From Marixanthomonas ophiurae (GTDB taxonomy: Bacteria; Bacteroidota; Bacteroidia; Flavobacteriales; Flavobacteriaceae), in NCBI RefSeq assembly GCF_003413745.1, contig NZ_QVID01000001.1, positions 2,046,001 to 2,110,000 on the forward strand: 64,000 bases of DNA. The letters are read 5' to 3'. Under the pieces are notes generated by a model. It saw only the letters and a program-made list of their open reading frames with translations, searched no databases and had not been told where the DNA came from. Made by a program: the position numbers and the translations under genes. Every line of letters starts with the position of its first letter. Positions within the stretch are counted from its first letter, which is position 1. Below, one piece after another: positions 42,752-52,777 of this stretch.

Positions 42752-45184
42752 ATGATCAAGAATTATTTTAAAATAGCATTTAGAAGTCTAAAAAAACAAC
42801 CTTTTTTTACCTTGATCAATACACTAGGGCTTGCCATAGGAATGGCTGGTAGTTTATTGATTGCACTCTACATCTATGAGGAGTTAAACTATGACAACAT
42901 GTTTGTGGACGCCGACCGTCTCTATCGAATCGATATGGACATCAAATTTGGTGGTGCAGAAATTAAAAGTGGCGAAACGGCACCACCAATGGCTGCAACC
43001 TTAGAAAAAGATTTTGCGGAGATTGAAAACACCGTTCGATTTAGAACTTTAGGCAGTAACCTATTTAGGAGCAGTGATAAAACCGATAATATCAAAGAGC
43101 TTTCTACTACGTATGTAGATTCTACCTTTTTTAACATGTTCGGGCTTGAACTCATTAACGGTAACAAAGAATCCGCATTGAAAGAACCCAACACGCTCGT
43201 TATGACCAGAACGGCTGCAGAAAATCATTTTGGTAGTGTCGATGTGGTAGGAAAGAGCCTTTTATTAAATAATGAAGACACATATATAGTAACTGGTGTA
43301 ATGGAGGATCTTCCCAAAAACTCCTTCTTAAAGAATTACAGCATATTTATGGCAATGGCTGGAAATGTTGCCTCTCGAGAAGATATATGGGGTAACAACA
43401 ACTACTACACGTTTGTCAAACTAGCACCAGAAACCCGTCTTGATAATTTTAAGTTACAATTAGAAGGCGTGGTTGAAAAATATGTACTGCCTTGGGCTAA
43501 AAAGACGTTCCCAGGTATGACCAAGGAATCTTTTGCAGCATCTGGAAATTATATAAGATACCACACTATTCCGTTGACCGATATTCATTTGTATTCTGAA
43601 AATCAAAATGAAATGGGCGAGAAAGGAACCATTCAAAACGTTTACATTCTATCATTCATAGGCTTCTTTCTCATTCTTCTAGCGTGCGTAAACTTTATGA
43701 ATCTATCTACTGCGCATTCCCTAAAAAGAGCCAAGGAAGTAGGGATACGTAAGACACTGGGATCCAATAGATTTCAATTAATAGTGCAATTCCTAACAGA
43801 ATCTGGATTTGTCGTCTTTGCTTCCATGATTCTAGCAATTATAATAGCTTTAATTGCATTGCCGTATTTCAATGATTTAGCTGGCAGGGATATTAGTATA
43901 CCATTTACAGAGCCTTTGTTTTATGTTGCCATTTTACTCATCACTATATTGTTAGGACTCTTTTCTGGTAGTTATCCAGCCTTCGTTATATCCCGATTTA
44001 TTCCAGTAGATACACTCAAGGGAAACGGAATGAAGAATAGTAGCAAGTGGAATATTAGAAGCATGCTCGTTGTATTTCAGTTTGGAGTCGCTGTTTTTTT
44101 AATTGTTGGAACCTTGGTGGTTTTTCAGCAATTGAAGTTTATACAAAACAAAGACCTGGGCTTTGACAAGGAGCAAGTTCTAGTAATAAATGACACGTAT
44201 GCCGCTGGACAACATATTAATGCTTTTAAACAGGATGTTCTCAATTTGAGCGCCGTCAAAGACGCTACAGTGAGCAGCTTCATGCCTACTCCATCATCAC
44301 GATCTAACAGTTCTTTTTTTAAGGAAGGTGCCATGGATCAGCAATATGCCATTCAAATGCAAACCTGGGAGGTGGATAACGATTATTTAAATACGTTAAA
44401 TCTGGAATTGGTCGCCGGTCGCGATTTCAATAGTCAATCTGCCGCAGATTCTACTGCCGTTATTATTAATGAATCCACACTAGCAACGCTAGGTATAAGT
44501 TCAGAGGAAGCTCTTGGAATAAGAATTACCGAAGAAATTGGACTTGAAAATCCTGAATTTTATCATGTTATAGGTGTCATTAAAGATTTTCATTATGAAT
44601 CCTTGCGAGAGAATATAGGTGCATTAGGGCTATTTATGAGCAGAACTACAGGGTCCATGGCCATCAAGTTGAAAACAGATGATTTTGCCAGTGTCATTGC
44701 AAACATTGAAAGTATTTGGATAAAAAGAGCCCCTGGCCAGCCTTTCAATTACCGCTTTATGGATGATGCATTTGAGGCTTCCTACAAAGAGGAGCGTCGT
44801 CTGGGCAGTATCTTTATTGTATTTACATGCTTATCAATTTTTATCGCCTGCTTAGGACTATTTGGTCTGGCAGCATTTAATGCCCAAAATAGAACAAAAG
44901 AAATAGGAGTCCGCAAGGTTTTGGGAGCTAGCGTGAGCCAGATTACTATTGGCTTGACGACGGACTTTCTAAAACTTGTAGGCATCTCTACTTTAATTGC
45001 GTTGCCGATTGGCTGGTATTGTATGAATATCTGGTTGGAGGATTTTTCATATCGCATACAGATAGGTTGGGGAATAATGGGGCTTTCAGCACTCTTAGTT
45101 ACAACCATTGCTATAATTACAGTAAGCTACCAAAGTATTAAAGCCGCGATTGCCAACCCGGTAAAAAGTTTACGAACCGAATAA
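42752..45184 (+). CDS. FtsX/MacB-type permease 1
   Basis: This 810-residue two-domain permease has an N-terminal helix (about 21-41), a MacB-type periplasmic domain (about 45-280) and three helices from about 296 (LACVNFMNLSTAHSLKRAKE, then EVGIRKTLGSNRFQLIVQ). A second helix (MLVVFQFGVAVFLIVGT), a second periplasmic domain and a last three-helix FtsX block follow (ACLGLFGLAAFNAQNRTKEI). It opens MIKNYFKIAFRSL and ends AIANPVKSLRTE like its paralogues. It sits first after the ATPase. Confidence 0.92.
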   Translation: MIKNYFKIAFRSLKKQPFFTLINTLGLAIGMAGSLLIALYIYEELNYDNMFVDADRLYRIDMDIKFGGAEIKSGETAPPMAATLEKDFAEIENTVRFRTLGSNLFRSSDKTDNIKELSTTYVDSTFFNMFGLELINGNKESALKEPNTLVMTRTAAENHFGSVDVVGKSLLLNNEDTYIVTGVMEDLPKNSFLKNYSIFMAMAGNVASREDIWGNNNYYTFVKLAPETRLDNFKLQLEGVVEKYVLPWAKKTFPGMTKESFAASGNYIRYHTIPLTDIHLYSENQNEMGEKGTIQNVYILSFIGFFLILLACVNFMNLSTAHSLKRAKEVGIRKTLGSNRFQLIVQFLTESGFVVFASMILAIIIALIALPYFNDLAGRDISIPFTEPLFYVAILLITILLGLFSGSYPAFVISRFIPVDTLKGNGMKNSSKWNIRSMLVVFQFGVAVFLIVGTLVVFQQLKFIQNKDLGFDKEQVLVINDTYAAGQHINAFKQDVLNLSAVKDATVSSFMPTPSSRSNSSFFKEGAMDQQYAIQMQTWEVDNDYLNTLNLELVAGRDFNSQSAADSTAVIINESTLATLGISSEEALGIRITEEIGLENPEFYHVIGVIKDFHYESLRENIGALGLFMSRTTGSMAIKLKTDDFASVIANIESIWIKRAPGQPFNYRFMDDAFEASYKEERRLGSIFIVFTCLSIFIACLGLFGLAAFNAQNRTKEIGVRKVLGASVSQITIGLTTDFLKLVGISTLIALPIGWYCMNIWLEDFSYRIQIGWGIMGLSALLVTTIAIITVSYQSIKAAIANPVKSLRTE

Positions 45185-45188
45185 AAAA

Positions 45189-45259
45189 GTAGGCAGGAAA
45201 AAATTAAAGGTGGCAGAGTGATTCCGAAAACGAAGCATTTCGAAATTGTATTGAAGCCC
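45189..45259. repeat. intergenic repeat module (copy B) with hairpin
   Basis: One heptad unit (GTAGGCA) is followed by the conserved second module from 45210. It contains the hairpin ATTCCGAAA / TTTCGAAAT (45221-45229 and 45238-45246, one mismatch) with loop ACGAAGCA. Confidence 0.65.
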
Positions 45260-45281
45260 ATCAATCAAAAAACGAACAATC

Positions 45282-47642
45282 ATGTTTAAAAATTATTTCA
45301 AAATAGCATTCAGAAACCTTTGGAAAAACAAAGGTTACAGCTTTCTTAACATCTTCGGTTTGGCCATTGGGATTACGTGTGCAAGTCTTATTCTTCTTTG
45401 GGTTGAGGATGAGGTGAATTTTGACCAATCTATTGCAGATAAAGAACTGGTCTATGCCGTACCGACCAATCAAAAGTACGAGGGAGAATGGAGAACGTTT
45501 TTTCAAGCTACGCCAGGACCTTTGGCCGAGGTTTTAAAAACAGAAATACCTGAAGTTACAAAGGCTGCGCGTAAGCGTGATAAAAGCTTTCTTCTCAGTG
45601 TTGGCGAGAAATCGATTAACAGCGAAGGAAGTTATGCAGATAAAGACATCTTTGCCATTTTCGGTCTTAAATTTATTTATGGAAACTCTAAAGATGCCTT
45701 TAAAAACAAAAAATCAATTGTTATAACACAAAAGACAGCTTCCATACTTTTTGGAAATAGCCAAGAAGCAATGGGAAAGAATATTCAATTTGATCAAAAA
45801 ACAAATTATATTGTTACTGGAATTATAGAAAATTTCCCTAAGAATACTACCTATCCGTTTACATGGCTTATTCCATTCCAAAATTTTACCGATGGCAAAG
45901 AATGGACTAAAGGCTACGGTGCTAATTTTACGGACACTTTTGTAAAATTAGCACCAGGAGTCGCGGTTGAAAAAGTAAATAAAAAAGTAAAAGCAATACT
46001 TCCTGCCAAAACCGGTGATAAAGAAACGGAAGCAATCTTATTCTCGGCGAATGACTGGCATTTACGATCCAATTTTAAAAATGGTGAAATCAGTGGTGGC
46101 CGTATTGAATATGTACGTTTGTTCAGCTTTATCGCACTGATTATTTTAATCATCGCTTGCATTAACTTTATGAATCTTGCTACAGCCCGAAGTGAAAAAC
46201 GCGCTAACGAAGTAGGAATGCGAAAAGCCTTAGGCTCAGGGAAAAAGCAGTTGATCTTTCAATTTATCACCGAGGCCGTTTTCACAGCTTTTCTTAGTGG
46301 TGTTGTAAGCATTTTTCTATTAATTATATTAATTCCACATTTTAATGAATTGATTGATAAAGATTTAAGCTTAGCACTTTCCAAACCTTCTCATTTTATC
46401 CCAATACTGCTTATAACTCTGGTCTGCGGATTTCTGTCCGGTTTGTATCCTGCGTTTTACCTTTCTTCATTTAAACCTATTGAAGTGCTCAAAGGGTCTA
46501 TAAGACAAACAGGAGCTGCATCTATTACAAGGAAAAGTTTGGTGGTCATTCAATTTTCAGCTTCTATCATTTTTATCATAAGTACCATTATAGTGTATCA
46601 ACAAGTGCAACACGTAAAAAATAGGGATTTAGGAATGACTAAAGAAAACCTTATTGAAGTACCTGCAGCAAATGGAAATATTATTGAAAATTTCAATTCT
46701 ATTGAACAAGAGCTTAAATCTTCTGGACTGGTTGAAAGTGCTGGCCTAATGAATTCGCAAATTTTATCTGGAGGAAATAACACCTCAGGTGTACAATGGC
46801 AAGGCAAGCCTGATAATGAAGATGTCTTGATTTCTATTAGAACGGTAACCCACAATTTTTTCAAGACCACCGGAATGGAAATCAAAGAAGGAAAGGGTTT
46901 TGGCACTTCGCAAGCTGCAGATAGCAGTAATGTATTAATTTCTGAATCTTTTGCAAAACTATTAAATACGGATAATGTAGTGGGTAAAACGGTTAATTGG
47001 CAAGGACAGATGTTCACCATCAAGGGGATTGTCAAGGATTTTTTATACGGCGATATGTATGGAACGAGTGATCCTGTCATATTTTATAATCAAGCTGAAG
47101 GAGCAGATTACCTATATATAAAACCAACAACTGGAGCTAACATGAGTAATACACTCCAAGAAATAGAACAAGTACTAAAATCACAAAATCCAGGGTTTCC
47201 TTTTGAATACAGATTTGTAGATGAAGCTTTTAATGAACGTTTTAAAAGTGAACAATTGGTAGAAAACCTATCTCAAATTTTTGCACTTTTAGCCATAATC
47301 ATTTCCTGCTTAGGCCTTTTCGGATTATCTGCATATACGGCAGAGCAAAGGAAAAAAGAAATAGGAGTCCGCAAAGTTTTAGGTTCTAGTGTTTCTGGAG
47401 TTGTAAAACTCTTGTCCAAAGACTTTTTAAAGTTGGTGCTTCTTGCCATTTTGGTCTCCGTTCCTATCGCTTGGTACGGCATGCACAAGTGGTTACAGGA
47501 TTTTGCATATCGCATCGATATAGAGTGGTGGATATTTGCGATAGCAGGAATTATAGCAATGGGGATTGCATTGCTAACGGTAAGCTTTCAAGCGATTAAA
47601 GCCGCGATAGCAAATCCAGTGAAAAGCCTACGAACAGAGTAA
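45282..47642 (+). CDS. FtsX/MacB-type permease 2
   Basis: This 786-residue paralogue has a first helix at about 19-37 (SFLNIFGLAIGITCASLIL), a MacB-type periplasmic domain and the motif ACINFMNLATARSEKRANEV. The second half begins SLVVIQFSASIIFIIST and ends in the FtsX block SCLGLFGLSAYTAEQRKKEI. The opening MFKNYFKIAFRNL and the ending AIANPVKSLRTE are shared with the others. It is the shortest of the seven; its periplasmic loops differ most from neighbours, suggesting divergent substrates. Confidence 0.92.
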   Translation: MFKNYFKIAFRNLWKNKGYSFLNIFGLAIGITCASLILLWVEDEVNFDQSIADKELVYAVPTNQKYEGEWRTFFQATPGPLAEVLKTEIPEVTKAARKRDKSFLLSVGEKSINSEGSYADKDIFAIFGLKFIYGNSKDAFKNKKSIVITQKTASILFGNSQEAMGKNIQFDQKTNYIVTGIIENFPKNTTYPFTWLIPFQNFTDGKEWTKGYGANFTDTFVKLAPGVAVEKVNKKVKAILPAKTGDKETEAILFSANDWHLRSNFKNGEISGGRIEYVRLFSFIALIILIIACINFMNLATARSEKRANEVGMRKALGSGKKQLIFQFITEAVFTAFLSGVVSIFLLIILIPHFNELIDKDLSLALSKPSHFIPILLITLVCGFLSGLYPAFYLSSFKPIEVLKGSIRQTGAASITRKSLVVIQFSASIIFIISTIIVYQQVQHVKNRDLGMTKENLIEVPAANGNIIENFNSIEQELKSSGLVESAGLMNSQILSGGNNTSGVQWQGKPDNEDVLISIRTVTHNFFKTTGMEIKEGKGFGTSQAADSSNVLISESFAKLLNTDNVVGKTVNWQGQMFTIKGIVKDFLYGDMYGTSDPVIFYNQAEGADYLYIKPTTGANMSNTLQEIEQVLKSQNPGFPFEYRFVDEAFNERFKSEQLVENLSQIFALLAIIISCLGLFGLSAYTAEQRKKEIGVRKVLGSSVSGVVKLLSKDFLKLVLLAILVSVPIAWYGMHKWLQDFAYRIDIEWWIFAIAGIIAMGIALLTVSFQAIKAAIANPVKSLRTE

Positions 47643-47648
47643 AGAAAG

Positions 47649-47726
47649 TAGGCAGTTCGCAGTAAATAGTAAAAAACGTGTGGCTGATCATTGGTCACTG
47701 ATCGAAGTCGAAGTGTATCGAAGTCA
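47649..47726. repeat. intergenic repeat module (copy C)
   Basis: Four heptads (GTAGGCA, GTTCGCA, GTAAATA, GTAAAAA; 47649-47676) precede a variant second module starting GTGTGGCTGATC and containing GTATCGAAGTC. The hairpin of the other copies is not kept here. Confidence 0.6.
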
Positions 47727-47744
47727 ATCAAAAAACAAAGAATT

Positions 47745-50165
47745 ATGTTTAAGAATTATTTTAAAATCGCGTGGCGGAATCTCCAAAAGAACAAACTACA
47801 GTCTAGTATTAACCTGTTGGGTTTAACCGTTGGAACGGTCTGCTGTTTGAGTATTCTTACCTATGTAATCGCACAATTTGGATATGACAAGCAGTTTGAG
47901 GATGCATCGTCGATTTATAGATTGAAAACCGTCATTGATGAAAATGACAATGGAAACCCTTCGGCCGGCACTTCCCCACCCATTGCTTTTGCAATGAAAG
48001 AAGACTTTCCTGAAGTGGCTGAAGTATGTCGATTGGTTTATTTTGGCGAAGGAAATGAAGGCCTTTTAAGAGTTACAAATAGCGACGAAGCATATTATGA
48101 ACCTCGGGGTTATTTAGCAGATTCCACATTCTTTAAATTATTTGACTACCCTTTTATTGAAGGGAAAGCTGAAGGAGCTTTAAACAGACCAAACTCCATT
48201 GTTCTGTCAGAAACATTGTCAAAAAAACTATTCGGCAATAAAAAAGCACTAAACAAAACATTAACCCTTGGGAGCGGTGAAGAACAACAAACACTCACTA
48301 TAAAAGGAGTATTTAAAGATGATTTTGGCAAAACACATTTAAACCCCAATTATATTTTGACCATGAACTCTGGCGGAACCGGAGAACGTGTGATGGAAAT
48401 CGAAAACTTTGCCACACAAAATTTCGTATTAAGTTACATAAAATTGAAATCAGGCGCTAACCCAAGACACTTGGAGTCTAAACTTTCCGGGTTTTTACAG
48501 AAGCATGGCGCAAAGGATTTGGCCGCAGTAGGCTTCAGTAAATCGTTATATCTACAAAAGATTTCGGACATTCATTTATATTCAAAAGGAATTCGAAACC
48601 AAATCGGTACCATTTCAGATATCAACTACATCTATACGCTCCTTATTTTGGCATTGTTCATTCAACTGGTGGCGTGCATTAATTTCATAAACCTTAGTAC
48701 GGCAAGGGCCAACAAACGGGCCAAGGAAATTGGGGTGCGAAAAGCAATTGGTGCCGATAAAGGAACTCTCGTCCGTCAATTTTTGGGAGAATCTGTACTG
48801 CTTTCCCTTTTTTCTTCGGTAATAAGCTTGCCTTTGACAGCGTTGGCATTACCGTTTGTAAATACATTAACCGAAGGCGGTATCAGTTATTCGGCTTTAT
48901 TTGATTGGAAAATTTTAGCTGCACTTTTAACATTGGGAACCCTTACAGGAATTATTGCAGGTCTGTATCCGGCAATTATTCTTTCAGGGATTAAACCAGT
49001 TAAGGTTTTAAAAGGATCGATAAACTTGAATTTGGGTAGTGGAAATTTACGTAAAACATTGGTCGTATTTCAATTTGTGGTTTCCATTGGGTTGATTTCT
49101 TCCGTTATCATCATTACCCAACAGGTAAAGCATTCCCAAAAAATGGATATGGGGTATAATCAAGACAACCTCATTGCTGTACGATTAGGGACGCAACAAG
49201 CCTCAGAAAGTTTCCAAGCTATTCAATCAAAGTTCAAAACAGTTAATGGCGTGTCTGAAGTGTCAGGAAGCAATCACTATCCTTCAGAGTTTATTTTAGG
49301 CGACTTAGGGTTAACACTTCCAGGTGGAAATCCGGCCGATCAAACTTTAGTGCATTACGATGGGGTTAGCCCCAACTACCTTAAAACCGTTGGGACTTCT
49401 TTACTTACAGGACGTACGCTCCGTACTAATGATAGCATTCAGGTTCTGGTAAATAAAGCCACTATTGATGCCTTTAATATTCCGCTGGATAAAGCGGTTG
49501 GATCCAAACTGATACAAACCTACGAAGGGGAGGTTGATGAGTTTGAAATTGTAGGGGTTACCGATAATTATCATTTTGCTTCCCTAAAGGAAGAAGTAGC
49601 TCCCATGTTACTTTTTAATGAAATATGGCCAGGCTGGATTATTTTAAAAGCTGAAACACAAGAATACGAAGCTCTTTTAAGTAATCTTGAAGGGTCTTGG
49701 AAAACCATGAACCCTAATACCCCATTTGTTTACACATTCGTAGACAAGGAAGTCGAAAAATTATATGCTGAAGAAAAGCGTCTAGGTAAAATTTCGGTTG
49801 TCTTTACATCTTTGGCAATCTTGATAAGTTGTTTGGGGTTATTTGGCCTTATCTCGTTTGTAGCTGAACAAAAGAAAAAAGAAATAGGCATACGAAAAGT
49901 GCTTGGAGCTAGCGTACAAAATGTTGTCCGTCTGTTGACCAAAGATTTTTTAAAACTGGTAGGTATCGCTTTTGTAATAGCATCGCCCCTTGCTTATTAC
50001 GTTATGCAAAAATGGTTGCAAGATTTCCCATACCGAATAACAATTGAATGGTGGGTTTTTATAATCGCAGGTGGTTTTGCAGTAACGCTAACACTTTTAA
50101 CAGTAGGCTTCCAAGCTATTAAAGCAGCAATAGCGAACCCAGTAAAAAGTTTGAGAACAGAATGA
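47745..50165 (+). CDS. FtsX/MacB-type permease 3
   Basis: This 806-residue paralogue starts at ATG 47745 (MFKNYFKIAWRNLQKN). The frame opens earlier, at 47691, but those 18 residues read through repeat DNA and lack homology. Motifs: ACINFINLSTARANKRAKEI in the first helix block, TLVVFQFVVSIGLISS at the second half start, SCLGLFGLISFVAEQKKKEI in the last block, and end AIANPVKSLRTE. Its periplasmic domains have the DSTFFKLFDYPFIEG motif typical of MacB_PCD modules. Confidence 0.92.
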   Translation: MFKNYFKIAWRNLQKNKLQSSINLLGLTVGTVCCLSILTYVIAQFGYDKQFEDASSIYRLKTVIDENDNGNPSAGTSPPIAFAMKEDFPEVAEVCRLVYFGEGNEGLLRVTNSDEAYYEPRGYLADSTFFKLFDYPFIEGKAEGALNRPNSIVLSETLSKKLFGNKKALNKTLTLGSGEEQQTLTIKGVFKDDFGKTHLNPNYILTMNSGGTGERVMEIENFATQNFVLSYIKLKSGANPRHLESKLSGFLQKHGAKDLAAVGFSKSLYLQKISDIHLYSKGIRNQIGTISDINYIYTLLILALFIQLVACINFINLSTARANKRAKEIGVRKAIGADKGTLVRQFLGESVLLSLFSSVISLPLTALALPFVNTLTEGGISYSALFDWKILAALLTLGTLTGIIAGLYPAIILSGIKPVKVLKGSINLNLGSGNLRKTLVVFQFVVSIGLISSVIIITQQVKHSQKMDMGYNQDNLIAVRLGTQQASESFQAIQSKFKTVNGVSEVSGSNHYPSEFILGDLGLTLPGGNPADQTLVHYDGVSPNYLKTVGTSLLTGRTLRTNDSIQVLVNKATIDAFNIPLDKAVGSKLIQTYEGEVDEFEIVGVTDNYHFASLKEEVAPMLLFNEIWPGWIILKAETQEYEALLSNLEGSWKTMNPNTPFVYTFVDKEVEKLYAEEKRLGKISVVFTSLAILISCLGLFGLISFVAEQKKKEIGIRKVLGASVQNVVRLLTKDFLKLVGIAFVIASPLAYYVMQKWLQDFPYRITIEWWVFIIAGGFAVTLTLLTVGFQAIKAAIANPVKSLRTE

Positions 50166-50171
50166 AAAAAA

Positions 50172-50255
50172 GTATGCAGTGGGCAGTATTCAGTAAAAAA
50201 ATAAGGTGACTGAGTGATTTCGAAAGAGAAGCATTTGGAAATTGTATCGAAGCCC
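50172..50255. repeat. intergenic repeat module (copy D) with hairpin
   Basis: Heptads GTATGCA, GTGGGCA, GTATTCA and GTAAAAA (50172-50199) are followed by the second module. Its hairpin is ATTTCGAAA / TTTGGAAAT (50217-50225 and 50234-50242) with loop GAGAAGCA. Confidence 0.7.
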
Positions 50256-50276
50256 CCGATTTAAAAACATAAAACA

Positions 50277-52664
50277 ATGATCAGGAATTATTTTAAAATA
50301 GCGTGGAGAAGTTTACTAAGAAACAAACTTACAACCGGCCTCAGCCTATTTGGGCTCGTTTTAGGCGTGGCTTGCTTTCTTCTATTGGCCACCTACATTT
50401 TGAATGAACTACGCTACGACCATTTCCACGAAAAAGCAGACCGTATAGTTTTTGCAAACTTCAACTACCAATCCCCGTCTGACGTTACTGCGGAACACAC
50501 TCAATTAACCCCTACCGCTTTGGTGCCTGTTGCCCAACGTGAATTTTCTGAGGTGGAAGAGGCCGTCAGGGTTTATAAATACAATAACCGAAAAGTAGTT
50601 GTTGAAAATCAAAAATTCGATGAGAAAAAGATGGCCATCGCAGATGCATCCCTCTTTAATATTTTCAGTTTTACATTTATCGAAGGTAATCCCGCGAATG
50701 CTTTAGAAGAGCCTGATAATTTGGTTCTTACAAGATCTACGGCAAAAAAATACTTTGGTGATGAAAAAGCGTTGGGACGGATTGTAACCATTAATGATAA
50801 AAGCAAGAAGGTAAGCGGTGTTATTGAGGATATTCCTTCTTACTCTACCCTTAAATTTGATTTAGTAGGATCTTACAATTCCAGTGAAAAGTCTAAAACC
50901 GAATCTTGGAGCTCTGCCAATGATTGGTCTTTTTTATTGCTCAAAGATGCTGAACAAACTGCTGGCGTACAGAAAAAACTGAACCAATATATAGAAACCC
51001 TTTTTCATGATGATTTTCCATCCGGTTACAAAATCTGGGTGGGGCTTGACCCGCTTAAACGTGTTCACTTACATTCGCAGGTTAGTTCAGGCAACGCTTT
51101 GACCTATCTCTATATCTTTAGCGGAATAGCAATATTGTTGCTACTTATTGCGTGTATTAATTTTGCTAACCTCATGACTGCCAGATCTTCGGAACGTATG
51201 AAGGAAATTGGCATACGCAAAACACTTGGTGCCGGTCGTTCTAACCTAATGGTTCAATTTTTAGCAGAGTCTGCAATTGTAACAGGTATTTCGCTTTCAA
51301 TAGGTATTGTGTTTGCCTACTTGCTTTTACCAGCATTTAGCCAGTTTGTTGCGGCCGAGATTGATATCAACACTTGGAATTTAACTTATTTTATCAGTGC
51401 AATAAGCCTACTCTTTTTTGTTATTACAGTTATCGCCGGTGCTTGGCCTGCATTTGTCCTCTCTAAGTTCAGGCCCGTATCTGCACTTAAAGGCAACAAA
51501 ATGCCTCTGGGAAGCACTAAGACAATGCGGAAGTCTCTGGTCGTGTTTCAATTTGCCGTATCTATTGCTTTTATTATGACAACTTTAGTAGCCAAAAAAC
51601 AACTTTATTTTATTCAGCATACAGATACTGGTTTAGACCGATCTAGCATTGTAATGCTCGATGCCTCAACCATAAAACCAGATCAACTGGCTTCCTTTAA
51701 AACAGAGTTGCTACAAAATAGTGCAATAAGTGCAGTGACCGCTTCTTACGGTTCCCCCGTAGATATAAGGGGTGGATATTCTATAAACGTGGCAGGAGAA
51801 ACGAGCGTACAAGATATGTCTATCACCGCCATTCCTGTTGAAAAGGACTTTATATCCGCCTTGGGAATCAAAATTTTAAGTGGCACCGATTTTACGGCTG
51901 CAGATGAGAAACAGGTTAAATTAGAGCCAGAAGAAGAGCGTCAGTATGCTTTTATGCTGAATGAAAAAGCAATAAAAAATATAGGACTTACAAATGAAAC
52001 AGCCATAGGTAAAGCTGCAAATATCAATGGAAGACAAGGGGTGATAAAAGCGGTATTGGAGGATTTTAATTTCACCTCTCTGCACAAAGACATTGGTCCT
52101 GTAGCTGTTTTTACAGAATACGATTGGTTTGGGAATATCCTGATTAAAACTTCAGGTAAAAACACGGCTGTAGCCATCTCGCAGATTGAAAATACTTGGA
52201 AATCTATGTTTCCAGATAAAACCGTTGAACCTGAGTTTTTAGACGATGCCTATGCTGCTCTGTACAAATCTGAACAACGTACGACCACAATTTTGAATAT
52301 TTTTTCGGCTATTACAATACTTGTATCGTGTTTAGGCCTTTTTGGGCTTGCGCTTTTTACCGCGACACAACGAAAAAAGGAAATCGGCATTCGTAAAGTT
52401 CTTGGTGCTTCAGTGATGCAGGTAATCACAATACTTTCACTCGATTTTTTAAAACTGGTGATAATAGCGGTATTCATTGCAGCTCCAGTTGCCTGGTATG
52501 CTATGAACATTTGGTTACAGGACTTTGCTTTTAAAATTAATATGCCCTACGGCTTATTCTTGCTTGCTGGAACAATAGGATTATTTATTGCTTTGATTAC
52601 AGTCAGTTTCCAAGCCATTAAAGCCGCAATCGCAAACCCAGTAAAAAGTTTACACACGGAATGA
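50277..52664 (+). CDS. FtsX/MacB-type permease 4
   Basis: This 795-residue paralogue starts MIRNYFKIAWRSLLRN. Helix 1 is near 18-38 (TGLSLFGLVLGVACFLLLA). The first FtsX block is ACINFANLMTARSSERMKEI, the second half begins KSLVVFQFAVSIAFIM, and the last block is SCLGLFGLALFTATQRKKEI. The end reads AIANPVKSLHTE, with one change (H for R) from the paralogues. Confidence 0.92.
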   Translation: MIRNYFKIAWRSLLRNKLTTGLSLFGLVLGVACFLLLATYILNELRYDHFHEKADRIVFANFNYQSPSDVTAEHTQLTPTALVPVAQREFSEVEEAVRVYKYNNRKVVVENQKFDEKKMAIADASLFNIFSFTFIEGNPANALEEPDNLVLTRSTAKKYFGDEKALGRIVTINDKSKKVSGVIEDIPSYSTLKFDLVGSYNSSEKSKTESWSSANDWSFLLLKDAEQTAGVQKKLNQYIETLFHDDFPSGYKIWVGLDPLKRVHLHSQVSSGNALTYLYIFSGIAILLLLIACINFANLMTARSSERMKEIGIRKTLGAGRSNLMVQFLAESAIVTGISLSIGIVFAYLLLPAFSQFVAAEIDINTWNLTYFISAISLLFFVITVIAGAWPAFVLSKFRPVSALKGNKMPLGSTKTMRKSLVVFQFAVSIAFIMTTLVAKKQLYFIQHTDTGLDRSSIVMLDASTIKPDQLASFKTELLQNSAISAVTASYGSPVDIRGGYSINVAGETSVQDMSITAIPVEKDFISALGIKILSGTDFTAADEKQVKLEPEEERQYAFMLNEKAIKNIGLTNETAIGKAANINGRQGVIKAVLEDFNFTSLHKDIGPVAVFTEYDWFGNILIKTSGKNTAVAISQIENTWKSMFPDKTVEPEFLDDAYAALYKSEQRTTTILNIFSAITILVSCLGLFGLALFTATQRKKEIGIRKVLGASVMQVITILSLDFLKLVIIAVFIAAPVAWYAMNIWLQDFAFKINMPYGLFLLAGTIGLFIALITVSFQAIKAAIANPVKSLHTE

Positions 52665-52668
52665 TTCA

Positions 52669-52760
52669 GTATGCAGTGGACAGTTTTCAGTACGCAGTAA
52701 AAAAAAATTAGTGGCTGAATGATTCTGAAAAGCGAAGCATTTCAGAATTGTATCGAAGCA
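52669..52760. repeat. intergenic repeat module (copy E) with perfect hairpin
   Basis: Five heptads in exact phase: GTATGCA, GTGGACA, GTTTTCA, GTACGCA, GTAAAAA (52669-52703). The second module follows from 52711. Its hairpin ATTCTGAAA / TTTCAGAAT (52722-52730 and 52740-52748) is perfect, with loop AGCGAAGCA. Confidence 0.75.
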
Positions 52761-52777
52761 TAATAAAAATATAAAAA

